In this document: positions 45,305 through 57,108 of the stretch, piece by piece
Layout of the letters: every line of letters starts with the position of its first letter
Numbering within the stretch: the first letter of the stretch is position 1
Assembly: GCF_933775445.1 (NCBI RefSeq)
Contig: NC_065874.1
Span: 21,150,501 to 21,214,500 of the forward strand
Length of the DNA stretch: 64,000 bases
DNA from: Argentina anserina
Taxonomy: Eukaryota > Streptophyta > Magnoliopsida > Rosales > Rosaceae
Reading direction: 5' to 3'
Made by a program: the position numbers and the translations under genes
Notes under the pieces: model-generated
Told to the model about the DNA's origin: nothing
The model's input: only the letters and a program-made list of their open reading frames with translations
Database searches by the model: none

Positions 45305-47693
45305 TGATAGGAGCACTTTGTGCTACGTTCTTAATATGTTTTTACCTCCATTTGTACTTTGCCTAGCCCTTATTGTTGTAATATCGAGTCATTGAGTCAC
45401 AATAGGAGTCTAGAACGGTTATGGATGTGTATTTGTGCTTAAACGAGTTAAAAACGAAGAATTGGTCTAGAGTCCTAGTTTGAGTAGGAATCCTTATAGG
45501 ACTAGGAAACCTAGTTGGATTAGGAGTCTTAATTTTTCTACGTTTTGGTCGAATTGGCGATATCTTGAGAGTCCTGTTTGCATTAGGAATCCTTGTTAGA
45601 CTAGGAAACATACCATTTTGGAAAATCATACTTGAACTCAAACTCTTATTACGAAACTTTCCTAAATGAACTTTCTTGTTCTAGTAACTTACTTATTCTA
45701 GTAAGTTTCCTTTTGCAAATTAGAAACTTTCCTAATTAATCTAGTTGAGCTCATCTATTACATGTGTCTTTTTAAGACAACAAATGTCTAGATTAGGACA
45801 TGATTTTCGAAATACATTATCTCTTACTATTGATTTTCTTTTCTTATTTTCAGATTTAAGAGATAATTGGAATGGAAAAGGAATCCATGCCGTTCAAGAG
45901 TAGAATGGATGAGATAATGCACGAATTAGAGAAAAAAAAGGAGTCCGTGCCGTGCTAATTCATTCAGGATTTAAGGGAGATTAATTTCAGAATTTTGGAG
46001 ATAATATCTAGAGAAAAATAAGGAGTTTCAGTCGTGCTATCCTTCCATCCAATCAAAGAGAGCCGTGCCTTATCTATTCAGCTTGTGAAGGAAGCTTTGC
46101 CGTGCCTATGGATCAGCTTAAGGGATAAGTGTCGTGCCTATCATTCAGCAAAATACAAGGAGTCCAACCGTGTAGCCCATGAGAGAAAGAAGGAGATAAG
46201 AGCTTGTTTTACAAGGAAAACAAGGAGAACCATTCGATCCAATTAAAGAGGGAAATCCCAGCCGTGCATACATGGATCAGCTCATCAAAAACCCTAGTAG
46301 CCTCTCCTCCTCCTTCCTCTATATAAGGCACGGCCACCCTTTACAAATGGCATCTCCATTCTTTCACAAACAAGCCGAAATTCTGCCCAAATACAACCAG
46401 AAAATTTAAGCCAAAAACCTCCATCCATCTCCACCAGCCGTGCTCCCCCTCTTGCCTCTCCAAATCCGAATTCATCTTGCTCCATCCTTCAAGGTTTCTA
46501 ATGTGTGATTCATCCATGGCTTGTAATTTTTATTTAGGTTTTCTGAAATTTTCGAATTTATTGTATGAATTCTTGAATATTATTTTCGGTTTTATATATG
46601 AAGAACATAAATTCAGACTTATTTGATTTTATGTTTTGATTGTATAAACTCATTAAAGATGTATGAATCCGTGTATAATAGCTATGGGCAGTAGGGTTTC
46701 GAAATTAATTTAGATTTTATTTCAATTAATTCCTTGAATTCGTACATCTAAATCAATGCTTGAGGAAGCCAAGGCCATGGTTCTCCTATGGTTGCGATTT
46801 AATTCACCAAAGTGTTCTTTGATTGAATATGCGCTTCGTGTTTCAATTCTTGATACTTGTTTAAGGTTGTGAATATTATTTTCGGTTTTATATATGAAGA
46901 ACATAAATTCAGACTTATTTGATTTTATGTTTTGATTGTATAAACTCATTAAAGATGTATGAATCCGTGTATAATAGCTATGGGCAGTAGGGTTTCGAAA
47001 TTAATTTAGATTTTATTTCAATTAATTCCTTGAATTCGTACATCTAAATCAATGCTTGAGGAAGCCAAGGCCATGGTTCTCCTATGGTTGCGATTTAATT
47101 CACCAAAGTGTTCTTTGATTGAATATGCGCTTCGTGTTTCAATTCTTGATACTTGTTTAAGGTTGTGATAGTTCTAGGAATTTGCATGCTTAATCAAGAT
47201 AAGTGACGCCATGCTTGCTTACATGTTTCCAATTTGACTTATTGTGCTTATGTGCTACTTTGTTGTTTAACTAGTACGCTCCGTTATGTTGAAAAATTAG
47301 CATATGTTTAGGATTGAGCGCTTCGTTGATTCTAAATAACTAAGAAGTCTTAACGATTAGATGAACCGCTTCGGACTCTAATTAGAATTGGAATTGAAAT
47401 GGACTTACAAATAATCGAATAATTCGCTGCCTATATGTTGTTCTATACGTGTCATACATGTTTCTTGAGTAGAATTTGTGTTTTGGTTATGTGATGAGTG
47501 ATAGATCAATTGTATATAAGTAATTTAGGATTTATTTGAAGTTGTAGATTTAGAATCCAAATCAAATCCCCCAATAACATGATAAGTGTTGAGGCCATTT
47601 TGATTCCCCGGACGGAACGATCCCTGCTTATTCTATACTAACGATGATGTTTTTCAGGGAATTTTATAGACGTTCTAACAAAACGATCCATCA
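45305..47693 (+). repeat. Athila-type solo LTR, plus orientation, target duplication AGGCC
   Basis: It starts TGATAGGAGCAC and ends GATCCATCA; 2389 bp, flanked by AGGCC at 45300-45304 and 47694-47698. TATATAAGG lies at 46320-46328. The segment 45885-46460 repeats the motif CCGTGCC or close variants about ten times. It contains an exact 296-bp tandem duplication. The unoccupied site would read ...ACATCAGGCCTCAAAG... Confidence 0.94.
46575..47166 (+). repeat. Tandem duplication of 296 bp, apparently identical copies
   Basis: 46575-46870 and 46871-47166 show no difference by eye. The unit begins GAATATTATTTTCGG and ends TTTAAGGTTGT. It lies inside the solo LTR 45305-47693. Confidence 0.93.
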
Positions 47694-47698
47694 AGGCC

Positions 47699-48108
47699 TC
47701 AAAGTTCTCCCATCTGCAATTTGCTCATTATTTTATTCACCATTATTATCCCATCTACATTGTCAATCCTAAAGATTCAAACTTTGCCTCAAAGTTATCT
47801 TCTTGATTTGCATTTTGTGATCTATATGACTTGTTAGAACCTCCCAGGAAATGACATAACCCTTCCGAGTGTTCTTATTATTAAACAAGAGCCATAGCAA
47901 ATCAAAACGTAATTGTTAAACTTGTAAAGACCAGAGCTTTGGTAGTTCTATGATGACATGTTGGTCCATATTAGGTTAGTATGCAACTATGTGCTAGTAG
48001 CTTAGCTTCACTTGCGTTTTTAGGGGGATAGTTTTTTGAAGTTGATGTCTTTTTATTGAACTCATCTAGAGGGTTTTACTTGTTCAATCTAGAATAATGT
48101 CCTAATTG
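47699..48108. other. Non-coding spacer between two insertions
   Basis: AT-rich, with no gene seen. Together with 45153-45299 and 53852 onward it represents the sequence that was present before the insertions. Confidence 0.4.
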
Positions 48109-48361
48109 TACACTGTTACGAGCCGAATCTTTTACGATTCGTGGCAAGAATAGTTTAATCTTTTACTCGGAATGAGAGTCGTATTAAGTGTGATGACTCT
48201 AAAAGTTGACTTTTTGATGCGTAAGTTTTCCGAGAAAACTTCCTTCACGAAAGTCGTAGAGCTTGTCGATACGAATTCATGGACATGCGGCACGCCTAAA
48301 TCGGAGTTCGTATGAAGAAGTTACGAATCAAAATGTATTTGGGCCATTTTTTGGAATTTAT

Positions 48362-48370
48362 TATAAATAG
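48362..48370 (+). promoter_or_regulatory. TATA-like box of the 48114 LTR
   Basis: TATAAATAG, 248 bp from the LTR start and directly upstream of the GC-rich leader, at the same place as in the related solo LTRs at 43896 and 54750. Confidence 0.6.
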
Positions 48371-49644
48371 GGGTCGAAATTGGGAAAAATCAAAAATCCG
48401 AAAAATTCGAATTTCTCCCGCCACTGTTCATCACCAACCCCGAGACTTCACCGGGGCCGTTCTCCACTGTCCGGCCACCGATCGGGGCGCCACCGGTCCC
48501 GTTCGAACCGCCTCGCCATTCTCCGTCGATTGGTACCGGCCCCGACGCCTGCCGACCACCGTGCATGGCGCAGCAACGCCCGAAATATCCGGCCGAAGTC
48601 AACGCCGCCGTGCGGTCGTTTTCCGGCGACTCCGGAGCTCGGGGTTAGCATCGTTCGACTTGGTTTTCCGTTCTGGGCAGGAATCGACCGGAGTTGGGCG
48701 ACGAATCGGGCTAGATCGTGATTTTGGAATCGGGGCACTGTTCTGACCTTCATCGGCGTTTTCCGGCCACTTCTCGGCTGATCTGGACTTCGACACCGTG
48801 GTGAAAAAGGTATGGTTTCTTGTGATCTACAACTTTGATGTTGGAGTCGAGTCGTTTTGGTGAGGTCGGAGAGGGGTGGCGCGAGGGGCCCACACGCAGC
48901 CACTGTGGCGGCGCGTGCGGCGGCGCGTGGTGACATTGTTAAGGCAGTGGGTTGCTCCTTTGTGTAGTATTCGTCGATACAAACTTATCGACATATTAAT
49001 CGATGAATTTGGTTGTCGTATGTTATTGATAATTTAGATTATCGTATAAAGATTATTCTGATTGTTGTGATTATGGTATACTTGGTGTATGATGATTATG
49101 ATGATGGTTGTGTTGATATGTGTTGGTTGAGAAAGGTTTACGATATTATTGGTGCAAGGGTGTATGGGCTTAGAAATGCCGGAAGGGGTGATTTCGTAAA
49201 TTCGGTGTGTTGGGTGTCCATAGTAATTTTAGTTAAATATTAAGGGAACTACAAATGGTTGATCCCTCGAAAAAGGGTACGTAGGCAGCCCAAACGAGGT
49301 TTGGGTGCAGCCACAATTATTTTAGATTAGATATCGGGTTACGTTTGCAAGTATCCAATTTTGAGGCTAGGTTCTTGGCTACGAGTGGACGTTAATTTAA
49401 ATATATGCATGGATGAATATTTATTTATGTGATTTCGGGCGTTATATGATTTAATTGATGTACAATGATAGTTGGTTGACTTGGATATATATATGAGATA
49501 TATATGTTTTTAACGCCTTATTTGATTTAATCGAAAAGTGTGGATTTTTATCCGGGAACGGGGTTCTCGGGATTTGTGATATTTATATTCATATTGAGAT
49601 TTATACGTACGGTTGGGAACCGTACTTGTTCTAATTATTCTTAT

Positions 49645-49830
49645 CCGGTATCCTCTCCTCTAACTTGTTAAGTTAAAGGGGGCACGATCAACGTATAAGA
49701 ATGATTTTCTATCCTATTCTGGTATCCTCTCCTTTAATCTTATTAAGGAGGCACGATCAACGGAATTATATTCCATTCTATCCGGTATCCTCTCCTTAGC
49801 AACATCAAAAAGGGGGCATGATCAACAAAT
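49645..49830 (+). repeat. Three units of a repeat of about 65 bp
   Basis: Each unit has GGTATCCTCTCC, a variable middle and GGGGGCACGATCAAC or a close variant, starting near 49648, 49720 and 49786. Confidence 0.85.
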
Positions 49831-49874
49831 ATGAATGATACCAATTTGTGTCACTGTGTTGGTAGACTGTATTA

Positions 49875-50170
49875 CTTTTCCGCCTGGAGGGCGATGCCGC
49901 CCGAGGGGCGAGTTTATGTGATATCACTATTCCGCCTGGAGGGCGATGCCGCCCTGGGGGCGAGGTTACTTGTTAGTACTTTTCCGCCTGAGGGCGATGC
50001 CGCCCGAGGGGCGAGGTTACTTGATAGTACTATTCCGCCTGAGGGCGATGCCGCCCGAGGGGCGAGGTTACGTGATATCACTTTTCCGCCAGGAGGGCGA
50101 TGCCGCCCAAGGGCGTGGTTACATGATATCGTTTTTCCACCTGGAGGGCGATGCCGCCTGAGAGGCGAGG
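49875..50170 (+). repeat. Six units of a hairpin repeat of about 52-56 bp (5' LTR)
   Basis: Each unit contains TTCCGCCTG, then GGGCGATGCCGCCC (5-bp stem GGGCG/CGCCC) and GAGGGGCGAGG. Units start near 49878, 49931, 49982, 50033, 50084 and 50135. Four units remain in the truncated 3' LTR. Confidence 0.92.
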
Positions 50171-50306
50171 ATATATAGCCGGCTAGGATAGGATGATTCA
50201 ATACCCTCTCCGTGAACGTGACGTGACGGTATTGTAAACTTGAGATTTGATAGGTATATATATATTTTGGCCGGGGGCCTATGGTACGATATTGCTATAT
50301 TGTTGC

Positions 50307-50462
50307 GACTAGCGGGGCTAGTCAGCTTCTAGTTATTTTTAATTATTTAGGTAGACTAGCGGGGCTAGTCGGGTCTCTAGAATGATCAGATAGTATTAGT
50401 TTGACTAGCGGGGCTAGTCCAGCTTTATTTATAAGTTATTAGTTTGACTAGCGGGGCTAGTC
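50307..50462 (+). repeat. Four copies of the palindrome GACTAGCGGGGCTAGTC (5' LTR)
   Basis: Exact copies at 50307-50323, 50354-50370, 50403-50419 and 50446-50462, each a 7-bp perfect stem with a 3-base loop. The spacers are AT-rich and differ from each other, so the hairpin is kept while its surroundings drift. Confidence 0.95.
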
Positions 50463-50934
50463 TATTTTTATAATTGCTGTATGATTATTCGAGATTGGGA
50501 AATCCCCAAAATTGATTAGATAGTTCCGGGATTTTAGTAATTATTTCGGGAATTATATATTACGTTAAATAACGACTTTGGTACTCGTAACGTGTGTTGG
50601 GAGGTTGTGGTAAGAGGAGCGGAAAGCTCCAGGGATCGATCGAGGTTTGTGTCCTAATGTCTCATAGCGAAATAGACATCTTTATGAATGCTTTAGGTTG
50701 AGAATGTTTTTTGTTGATTCTTAAATGTGTTTAAATGTTGTGGAGGCCGTTTTGACCGGAGTAGCAGATGGCTCCGGGAGTTCAGGGTGGTTTTGAGATA
50801 TTGAAGTGTCATTTTCGTGCAGGTAGGATTGGCTACTTTAAGGGGAGACTACTTTAAGGTAAATCTCCTTTGATAGTGGTCCCCGCATGATCTGCCTCGA
50901 AAGTATGGTACATTTTGGGGCTGGTCGTGTCAGT

Positions 50935-50946
50935 TGGTATCAGAGC
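50935..50946 (+). promoter_or_regulatory. Primer binding site, initiator tRNA-Met type
   Basis: TGGTATCAGAGC, two bases after the 5' LTR end at 50932. It marks the start of the internal region and fixes the plus orientation. Confidence 0.93.
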
Positions 50947-52874
50947 ATTAGGTCCTCAGACCAGTGTCAAGGTTATGGTCTATTTGACCATGCCTTCGGT
51001 ACCTTGATTTCGCATCCTGCTTCACGGGTTGTGAAGGTATGTTGTTGCATGCACTTTGTTGATATGTATCGATGGGATGCCATTGATTACTAAAAGTGGA
51101 GTTATGAGTTGAGAACTCGAAATCTTTGGTAACGTTTCTTTTATTGCCCAATAAATACTCGGGTTAAGAAATGGAAAGCCAAATCCTTTTGTCGCATCGG
51201 TGATGGTGAAATGAGGGAAAGTTGCTTGAAGTTAATGAAGTGGAGATCCTACTTTAAGCAGGATTAAAGGGCTAAGTTTAGGCGTTATGGGGGTCGTTTG
51301 CGTTTATTTGAAATTTGGGTGTCGAATGTCGGCTTTCGGTTTGACTCCCGAATTGACGTCTGGACGGAGTGAGTTGCGAATAATCTCCTGGTGAGCTTGT
51401 ATTCCTAACATTTTAGCGGGGTTGGGCAAGCGGTGTCTATTGACAGAGATGCATTCGGGAGTGTACGTCGAAGGGGGTAGTGTAATTGATGTTAAAGTGG
51501 AGTTTAGAACGGACCTGTTGACATTTGTTTAGTTCTGGAGATACTAATTCCATTTCTATGTGTTGTTCTCCTCAGGTGAGGAAGTTGAAGTCGTGTATCA
51601 TGTTACACGGGTATTGATCTCCCTTGAGAATGTACGTGCGTTCTTCATTTGGAGCTAAGGCGAGATGATTATAGTAGTTTTGACTTCGCAGCGACTTGTG
51701 AAGAATGTAATTCGGGATGTAATTGGTTTTCCAAATGTTTGGCAGAGATACTTGGAGATGTCGAAATCGCCCCAAGCTACATTTTTGCGCATTGATCAAG
51801 GAATTTCGGTTTGTCTCCTTTGATGGTTGCCCCGCACGACTCGATATAGATATAGGCAAATTTTAGTAAATCTCTTTTGACAATGGTCCTATTGGTTGAA
51901 TGTTATACTTCACCGATGGATCGACGTGACGCCATTAATTATTTGAAATTGAATTATGAGCTGAGAGCTCTTAGGAGAAAATATTTGCATTGACTCGAGG
52001 GGTATTTCGAGTTCTAGCTTGTCATTTGTGTGTGGTAATGGAGGTGGTACATATTTCGATATGTATTATCATATCCATATTTGGTAATCCTTTTCACTGG
52101 ATCGTAGGGTGGTGGGACCACTTATGGATCCAGGTGTGATTTGAGAGGTTATGGCTCGTATGGACGAGTGTCCTTTTATTTAGGGGTTGAGAGATCTTAA
52201 GAAATAGACGATGGGTTAGTTCACATTTGATTATCCCTCGTGAGACGAGATGATTAGGATGACTTTCCTTTTGTATGGTCGTTACAGAAGGTTTACGTAA
52301 GGAGAATTATTAAAGGATTTTTGACAAGGTTGAAGCTAAAAGACAGGGAATTCAGGACTTTCAACGCTCTATATACAGAAGGCTATTAATGTGGGATGTT
52401 CGAAGGTAGTACAGTAATTGTGGTACTCTGATCCTTGAGTTTCCGAAGACTTGCCCTAGGAGTGACTATGAGTTGTGTCTGCGGTTATGGAAGAACGCAG
52501 TTGGGCAAGTAGAGTGAGGGGGAGGATCGAGAATATCAAACATCCACATTTGAATGGAGAGCGAGTGTATATGGAAGCGTTGTCTGCCTTCCAAGAGTGA
52601 TGAAATGATGCGGTGAGCATAATTTAGAAAGTGGGGTGCAATTTTCCCTAAATCGTATTGCAGAACCAGTAGTAAAAGCAGACAATATAAATGTAAGACG
52701 CATTTCCCTGCCTGATACGATTGAAACTTGTGCATACGAGTGTTCGCTCAAGTAGCTATCGTTATGAGTAGCATTTCTAGATTTCTAATAATAATTATTG
52801 GTTTTGTCAAACGGTTGGACAAATCCAAGAAAAAGGATTTGCACTTTTCCAGCGGCATTGGCCGAGGGGAGTAG
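50947..52874 (+). other. Internal region of the 48114 element, no coding domains
   Basis: Stops are frequent in all frames and no gag, RT or integrase motif can be found. Two short segments resemble each other: 51070-51120 and 51940-51985 both have ATTATGAGCTGAGAGCTC-like text after a DNA phrase ending GGATGCCATT/GACGCCATT. The part 51810-52190 recurs inverted at 43311-43680. Confidence 0.7.
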
Positions 52875-53846
52875 TATCATTAGTACTTTTCCGCCTGAGG
52901 GCGATGCCGTCCGAGGGGCGAGGTTACTTGATAGTACTATTCCGCCTGATGGCGATGCCGCCCGAGGGGCGAGGTTACGTGATATCACTTTTCCGCCGGG
53001 AGGGCGATGCCGCCCGAGGGGCGAGGTTACATGATATCGTTTTTCCACCTGGAGGGTGATGCCGCCTGAGAGGCGAGGATATATAGCCGGCTAGGATAGG
53101 ATGATTCAATACCCTCTCCGTGAACGTGACGTGACGGTATTGTAAACTTGAGATTTGATAGGTATATATATATTTTGGCCGGGGGCCTATGGTACGATAT
53201 TGCTATATTATTGCGACTAGCGGGGCTAGTCAGCTTCTAGTTATTTTTAATTATTTATGTAGACTAGCGGGGCTAGTCGGGTCTCTAGAATGATCGGATA
53301 GTATTAGTTTGACTAGCGGGGCTAGTCCAGCTTTATATATAAGTTACTAGTTTGACTAGCGGGGCTAGTCTATTTTTATAATTGCTGTATGATTATTCGA
53401 GATTGGGAAATCCCCTAAATTGATTAGATAGTTCCGGGATTTTAGTAATTATTTCGGGAATTATATATTACGTTAAATAACGACTTTGGTAGTCGTAACG
53501 TGGGTTGGGAGGTTGTGGTAAGAGGAGCGGAAAGCTCCAGGGATCGATCGAGGTTTGTGTCCTAATGTCTCATAGCGAAATAGACATCTTTATGAATGCT
53601 TTAGGTTGAGAATGTTTTTTGTTGATGCTTGAATGTGTTTAAATGTTGTGGAGGCCGTTTTGACTGGATGAGCAGATGGCTCCGGGAGTTCAGGGCGGTT
53701 TTGAGATATTGAAGTGTTATTTTCGTGCAGGTAGGGTTGGCTACTTTCAGGAGAGACTATGCCGAAATTTTGGTAAATCTCCTTTGATAGTGGTCCCCAC
53801 ACGATCTGCCTCGCAAGTAGGGTACATTTTGGGGCGGGTCATGTCA
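52875..53846 (+). repeat. Truncated 3' LTR of the 48114 element
   Basis: It matches 49972-50932, beginning inside the hairpin array at TTAGTACTTTTCCGCCTG. It holds four array units (52885-53078) and four GACTAGCGGGGCTAGTC palindromes at 53215, 53262, 53311 and 53354. The last 150 bp differ only slightly from the 5' LTR. Confidence 0.92.
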
Positions 53847-53851
53847 TACAC

Positions 53852-54749
53852 GGCAAAGCTTCTGCACAATATATGGTTGAAAGTTATATGGCAACAGTTC
53901 ACACTAGAATTTGTTCTATTAGGCTTCAGTTGATTGCAGTTTAGTACTGGACTACTGGTTTAACGAGTGTACATGCACAAGAGTCTTAAGAGCATTGCTA
54001 TAGTTTCTTAGTCTCCTTTTACCTAATGATTTTTGTAGTTATATTTTGTGATGCGAATCTATGATGATAAGCATTCGGTAAATTATTAATACTTGATGTG
54101 TATAATATATCATTTTCTTTGTTGAGATGATGATTTGAACTTATGATCTCCATTTTCATAAGTCATCACTTCAATTGAGACTCGTGAGTTACTTACTTCA
54201 CACTAATGTTTTGCAGTCATTTTTGAACATTTTATTTAGAGGTTTACAAGTTTTACTCAGGTCTAATGTCATGTAATCATTATGAACACTTTATTTAACA
54301 TTACAACTTGGACTCTCAGAAGTTTCCTGCAATAACTCTATTAACTTTATAGTTTGATTGTTGCCATTTTTAATTTTTAAATAGTAAAAACGTGAGGATT
54401 GGCCTCCAATTGGGTTTCAAACCTCAAACAAAAATTTGTATGCATGTGAAAAGTAGCCCTACCCATTTTGAATTCCTGGTTACGCCCCTGCCATTGAGTA
54501 CAATAGTAGGGGTGATTTCCATTTCTTCAACGATTCCGGTGGAGAGGGAGCGGATTGTGTTGTGGGGAAGGGACCAGAGATGGTGAGAGTGTAGGGTTTG
54601 GAGAGGGAGGGTTGCAGGTGAATTTGGGTTGGATGTTGGGGGAAATGGTGAAGAAATAGGCTAGGGTTGCTACTATAGGAGCAGAGGAAGTTTTGGGAGT
54701 GACTTCCTTCAGTAATATAAGTTTAGAGACTTGGAGTTGTGTATGATCG
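53852..54749. other. Non-coding spacer with a possible DNA transposon end
   Basis: No gene is seen. Near 54440-54497 the minus strand reads GGCAGGGGCGTAACCAGG, a pattern common at the ends of plant DNA transposons. No partner end was found. Confidence 0.4.
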
Positions 54750-55918
54750 TGAAACACCCCGACCTAAAATTTACCTAATTACACCTTAAAATCCGATTTA
54801 TATCAACAAAAATCAATAAAATAACTGTGGCTGCACCCGAATCTTGGTTGGGCTGTCTACGTACCCTTTAAAAAAAGGGGATCAAGCCATTCGTAGTTCA
54901 ACTCAATAAGGTATAGCACAAATTTGATCGAAGAATTTAGTCAAGAATCATTCTCGGGTAATTAAATAACCAACTCATCTGGTAAATCGGATTAATTAAT
55001 CCTTGCTCTCTAAGACGAAAACATAAATATTCCAATGGTTGAATTTTCATGATTTACAATCCGAAAGTCTGTATTTTCAATAAATCCTAACGATTCTTAA
55101 CTTCATCGATTCGATCTCATAATCTACTCTTGAATTCCCTACACCGAGAGGGTTAATTTGAACCCCAAGACTAGCCGGATTCCAGCACCCTCTAATCATC
55201 ACCAAATTCCATCAACACAATCTACTCGACATTTCTAACAACTTTCCAGTTCACAACAAAGTCTAAATCCAAGTCTAAACAGTCCAATTTATGAAAAACA
55301 GGAAACCGGCACTATTCACAAACCCTAGAGTTTGAATTCGTCGATTCTCTTACCTCGATGCGTGTTGGCTCGATTCCTTTAGAGGGTCTGTTGCTGGAGA
55401 TGAGACATTCAAAATCCCTCAAGAAACTCGAGCTATGGCGGCCAGAGGAGGGAGTCCCGATCAAAAGTGTATATGTCGGTAGTGGAGCTTCTCGGCGTCG
55501 ATTCTCCCAATCGGCTGAGCTAGGGGCTGCGACACTGGTCCCAAATGAAAGACGACCCTCCAAGCTCCAAGAAGCAACCGGTGCGGCGACCCAATTCGGC
55601 CGGGCGGCGGAGATCGGCAACGGAGACCAAATCTGGGCTCATGAGGTGAACAGTGCCTGACAGGTTTCTATTTCTCCTCCCCCCCCCCCCCCGATTTTCC
55701 GATTTTTACCCCTATTTATACTATTTTTCAAAAATACCCCATACTCTTTTTGACTCATAACTTCCTGATACGAATTTTGATTTTGGCGTACCGCCTGTCC
55801 ACGAAATCTACAACTTCCGTGAATGAAGTTTTCCCAAAAAACTTACGTATTGAAAGGTCAATATTTAAAGTCTCTGCACTTAACAACGCTACACGGGTAA
55901 AAGGATCGAGGCGTGACA
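54750..55918 (-). repeat. Solo LTR, minus orientation, target duplication GATCG
   Basis: It starts TGAAACACCCCG and ends GGCGTGACA; 1169 bp, flanked by GATCG at 54745-54749 and 55919-55923. It is related to the LTRs at 43896 and 48114 (shared TGGCTGCACCC, GGGCTG, TACGTACCC). A run of about fourteen C lies near 55679-55692. A minus-strand TATAAATAGG box lies near 55711-55721 beside a GC-rich leader. Confidence 0.95.
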
Positions 55919-55923
55919 GATCG

Positions 55924-57108
55924 GGATTAGTAGCTTGAAAGAGAGATTGGGTGGAATGGGTGGGTTCTCATGAGGCCATAAGAGAGAGAAAGATGGGTTC
56001 AAAGAGAGAGAAAAAATAGTAAAATATTTGAAGAAACAAAATTAGCCCTCAAGTCAGGTTAGTTGGTATTGAAACTAACGGTGGTGTCATTGACAACGTG
56101 TCTAGATATTGGGTTGATTGTCATATTTCATGTACTAAAATGCTGGATTTTGAACTTGATGTATATAAATTATTAGTAACATTTAGTTGATGTACCATTT
56201 GTAAAAAACATTCCTTTGTTATAATATAACAATACGTGGGATGAATATAGCACGAAAGTCAGTTGTAGTAATGACATCACATTCCGCACATATATGGCAA
56301 AACGTGAATTACCCAAAAAAATTATCATAATTTTGGCAGATTTACACTATTCATCGGAATTTCATTTCTTTAATGCTACAAGAAAACATCAGTTGTTGAC
56401 CATATTATGATATTCACATCCCAAAATGCAGTTATTTTTTAATAATTGTTTTATGTTCCATGATATTATGATTATGTCCCTATGTGTCAAGTTACAAAGA
56501 AGAAAACTTTAGGTACAATGTTAAAGCATTGGCAAATGCTTCTCCTTAGGAAATTCTGAACCTTAATAGTAGTTTAAATCGACCAAATCCTCTTCCACAC
56601 TCTTTTTCTATGACCCACAACAACTGAATAAAATAGAGGAGACATAGATAAATAAAGTTTGAAGAACTAACGTGGAGGCCGAATGAGGCTGAAGGAATCA
56701 AGCCAAAGTTTGAAGAACACAAAATCACACAGAAAAACCACAGGTCAACAACCACTATTCTGGAAGCTGTAACATAATTAAATACAACCTGATTCAAGAT
56801 TGACCTAAATTCCAAATAAGATGAAAGATTACAACATGAAATCAAATCCAATTCAAATGGAGACCAAACTGAATCCCTAAAATTAAACCAACAAAAGAAA
56901 AAACATTAACCTCAAGACCTCAAATTGAAGGGCGATTTCTCATAAACCAAACAGGAGAATATCATATAATGAAATGAAACAGGGGCCCAACTTCAATCTG
57001 CTACTCAATTTTCTGTAATTTGAAAAATGACCACAGCTGGAGCACTAAAACAAAAGCAAGCGAAGCTGAATTGAAACCTCCCATTTCCATCTAAACAATC
57101 AAAACAGG
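55924..57108. other. Intergenic sequence downstream of dihydropyrimidinase
   Basis: AT-rich with no gene seen. Confidence 0.4.

Larger units (their letters stand above)
48114..50932 (+). repeat. 5' LTR, 2819 bp, carrying three tandem arrays
   Basis: A TATA-like box at 48362-48370 is followed by a very GC-rich leader (48420-48800) that leaves open frames on both strands. Further on come three array types at 49645-49830, 49875-50170 and 50307-50462. The LTR end GTGTCA abuts the primer site. Confidence 0.92.
48114..53846 (+). mobile_element. Non-coding LTR element of chromovirus-like family, with truncated 3' LTR
   Basis: 5' LTR 48114-50932 (TGTTACGAGCC...GTGTCA), iMet primer site 50935-50946, internal region of about 1.9 kb without RT or integrase, and a partial 3' LTR from about 52875 to 53846 (...GTCATGTCA). 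It is flanked by TACAC at 48109-48113 and 53847-53851, so both outer ends are original. The 3' LTR lacks the first 1.86 kb or so, along with any polypurine tract. It is either a non-autonomous family that lost its 3' LTR start, or a deletion derivative of a coding element. It may be related to Tekay- or Del-like chromoviruses, judged only from LTR ends and primer. Confidence 0.9.

Noticed and set aside
47205..47220. Third copy of the GACGCCATGCTTGC flank seen at 40797 and 43881
   Set aside because: Only about 16 bases match with no LTR start after it; expected by chance in a window of this size.
48312..48746. Host gene encoding an Arg/Pro-rich protein
   Set aside because: The open frame lies in the GC-rich leader of an LTR, several overlapping frames are open on both strands, and no family motif is present.
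49875..50170. CRISPR-like regular repeats
   Set aside because: The units are contiguous with diverging copies and no unique spacers, and they lie inside a plant LTR; it is a tandem hairpin repeat.
50307..50462. Bacterial terminator or operator palindromes
   Set aside because: There is no bacterial gene context. The palindromes are part of an LTR and are repeated in its partner LTR.
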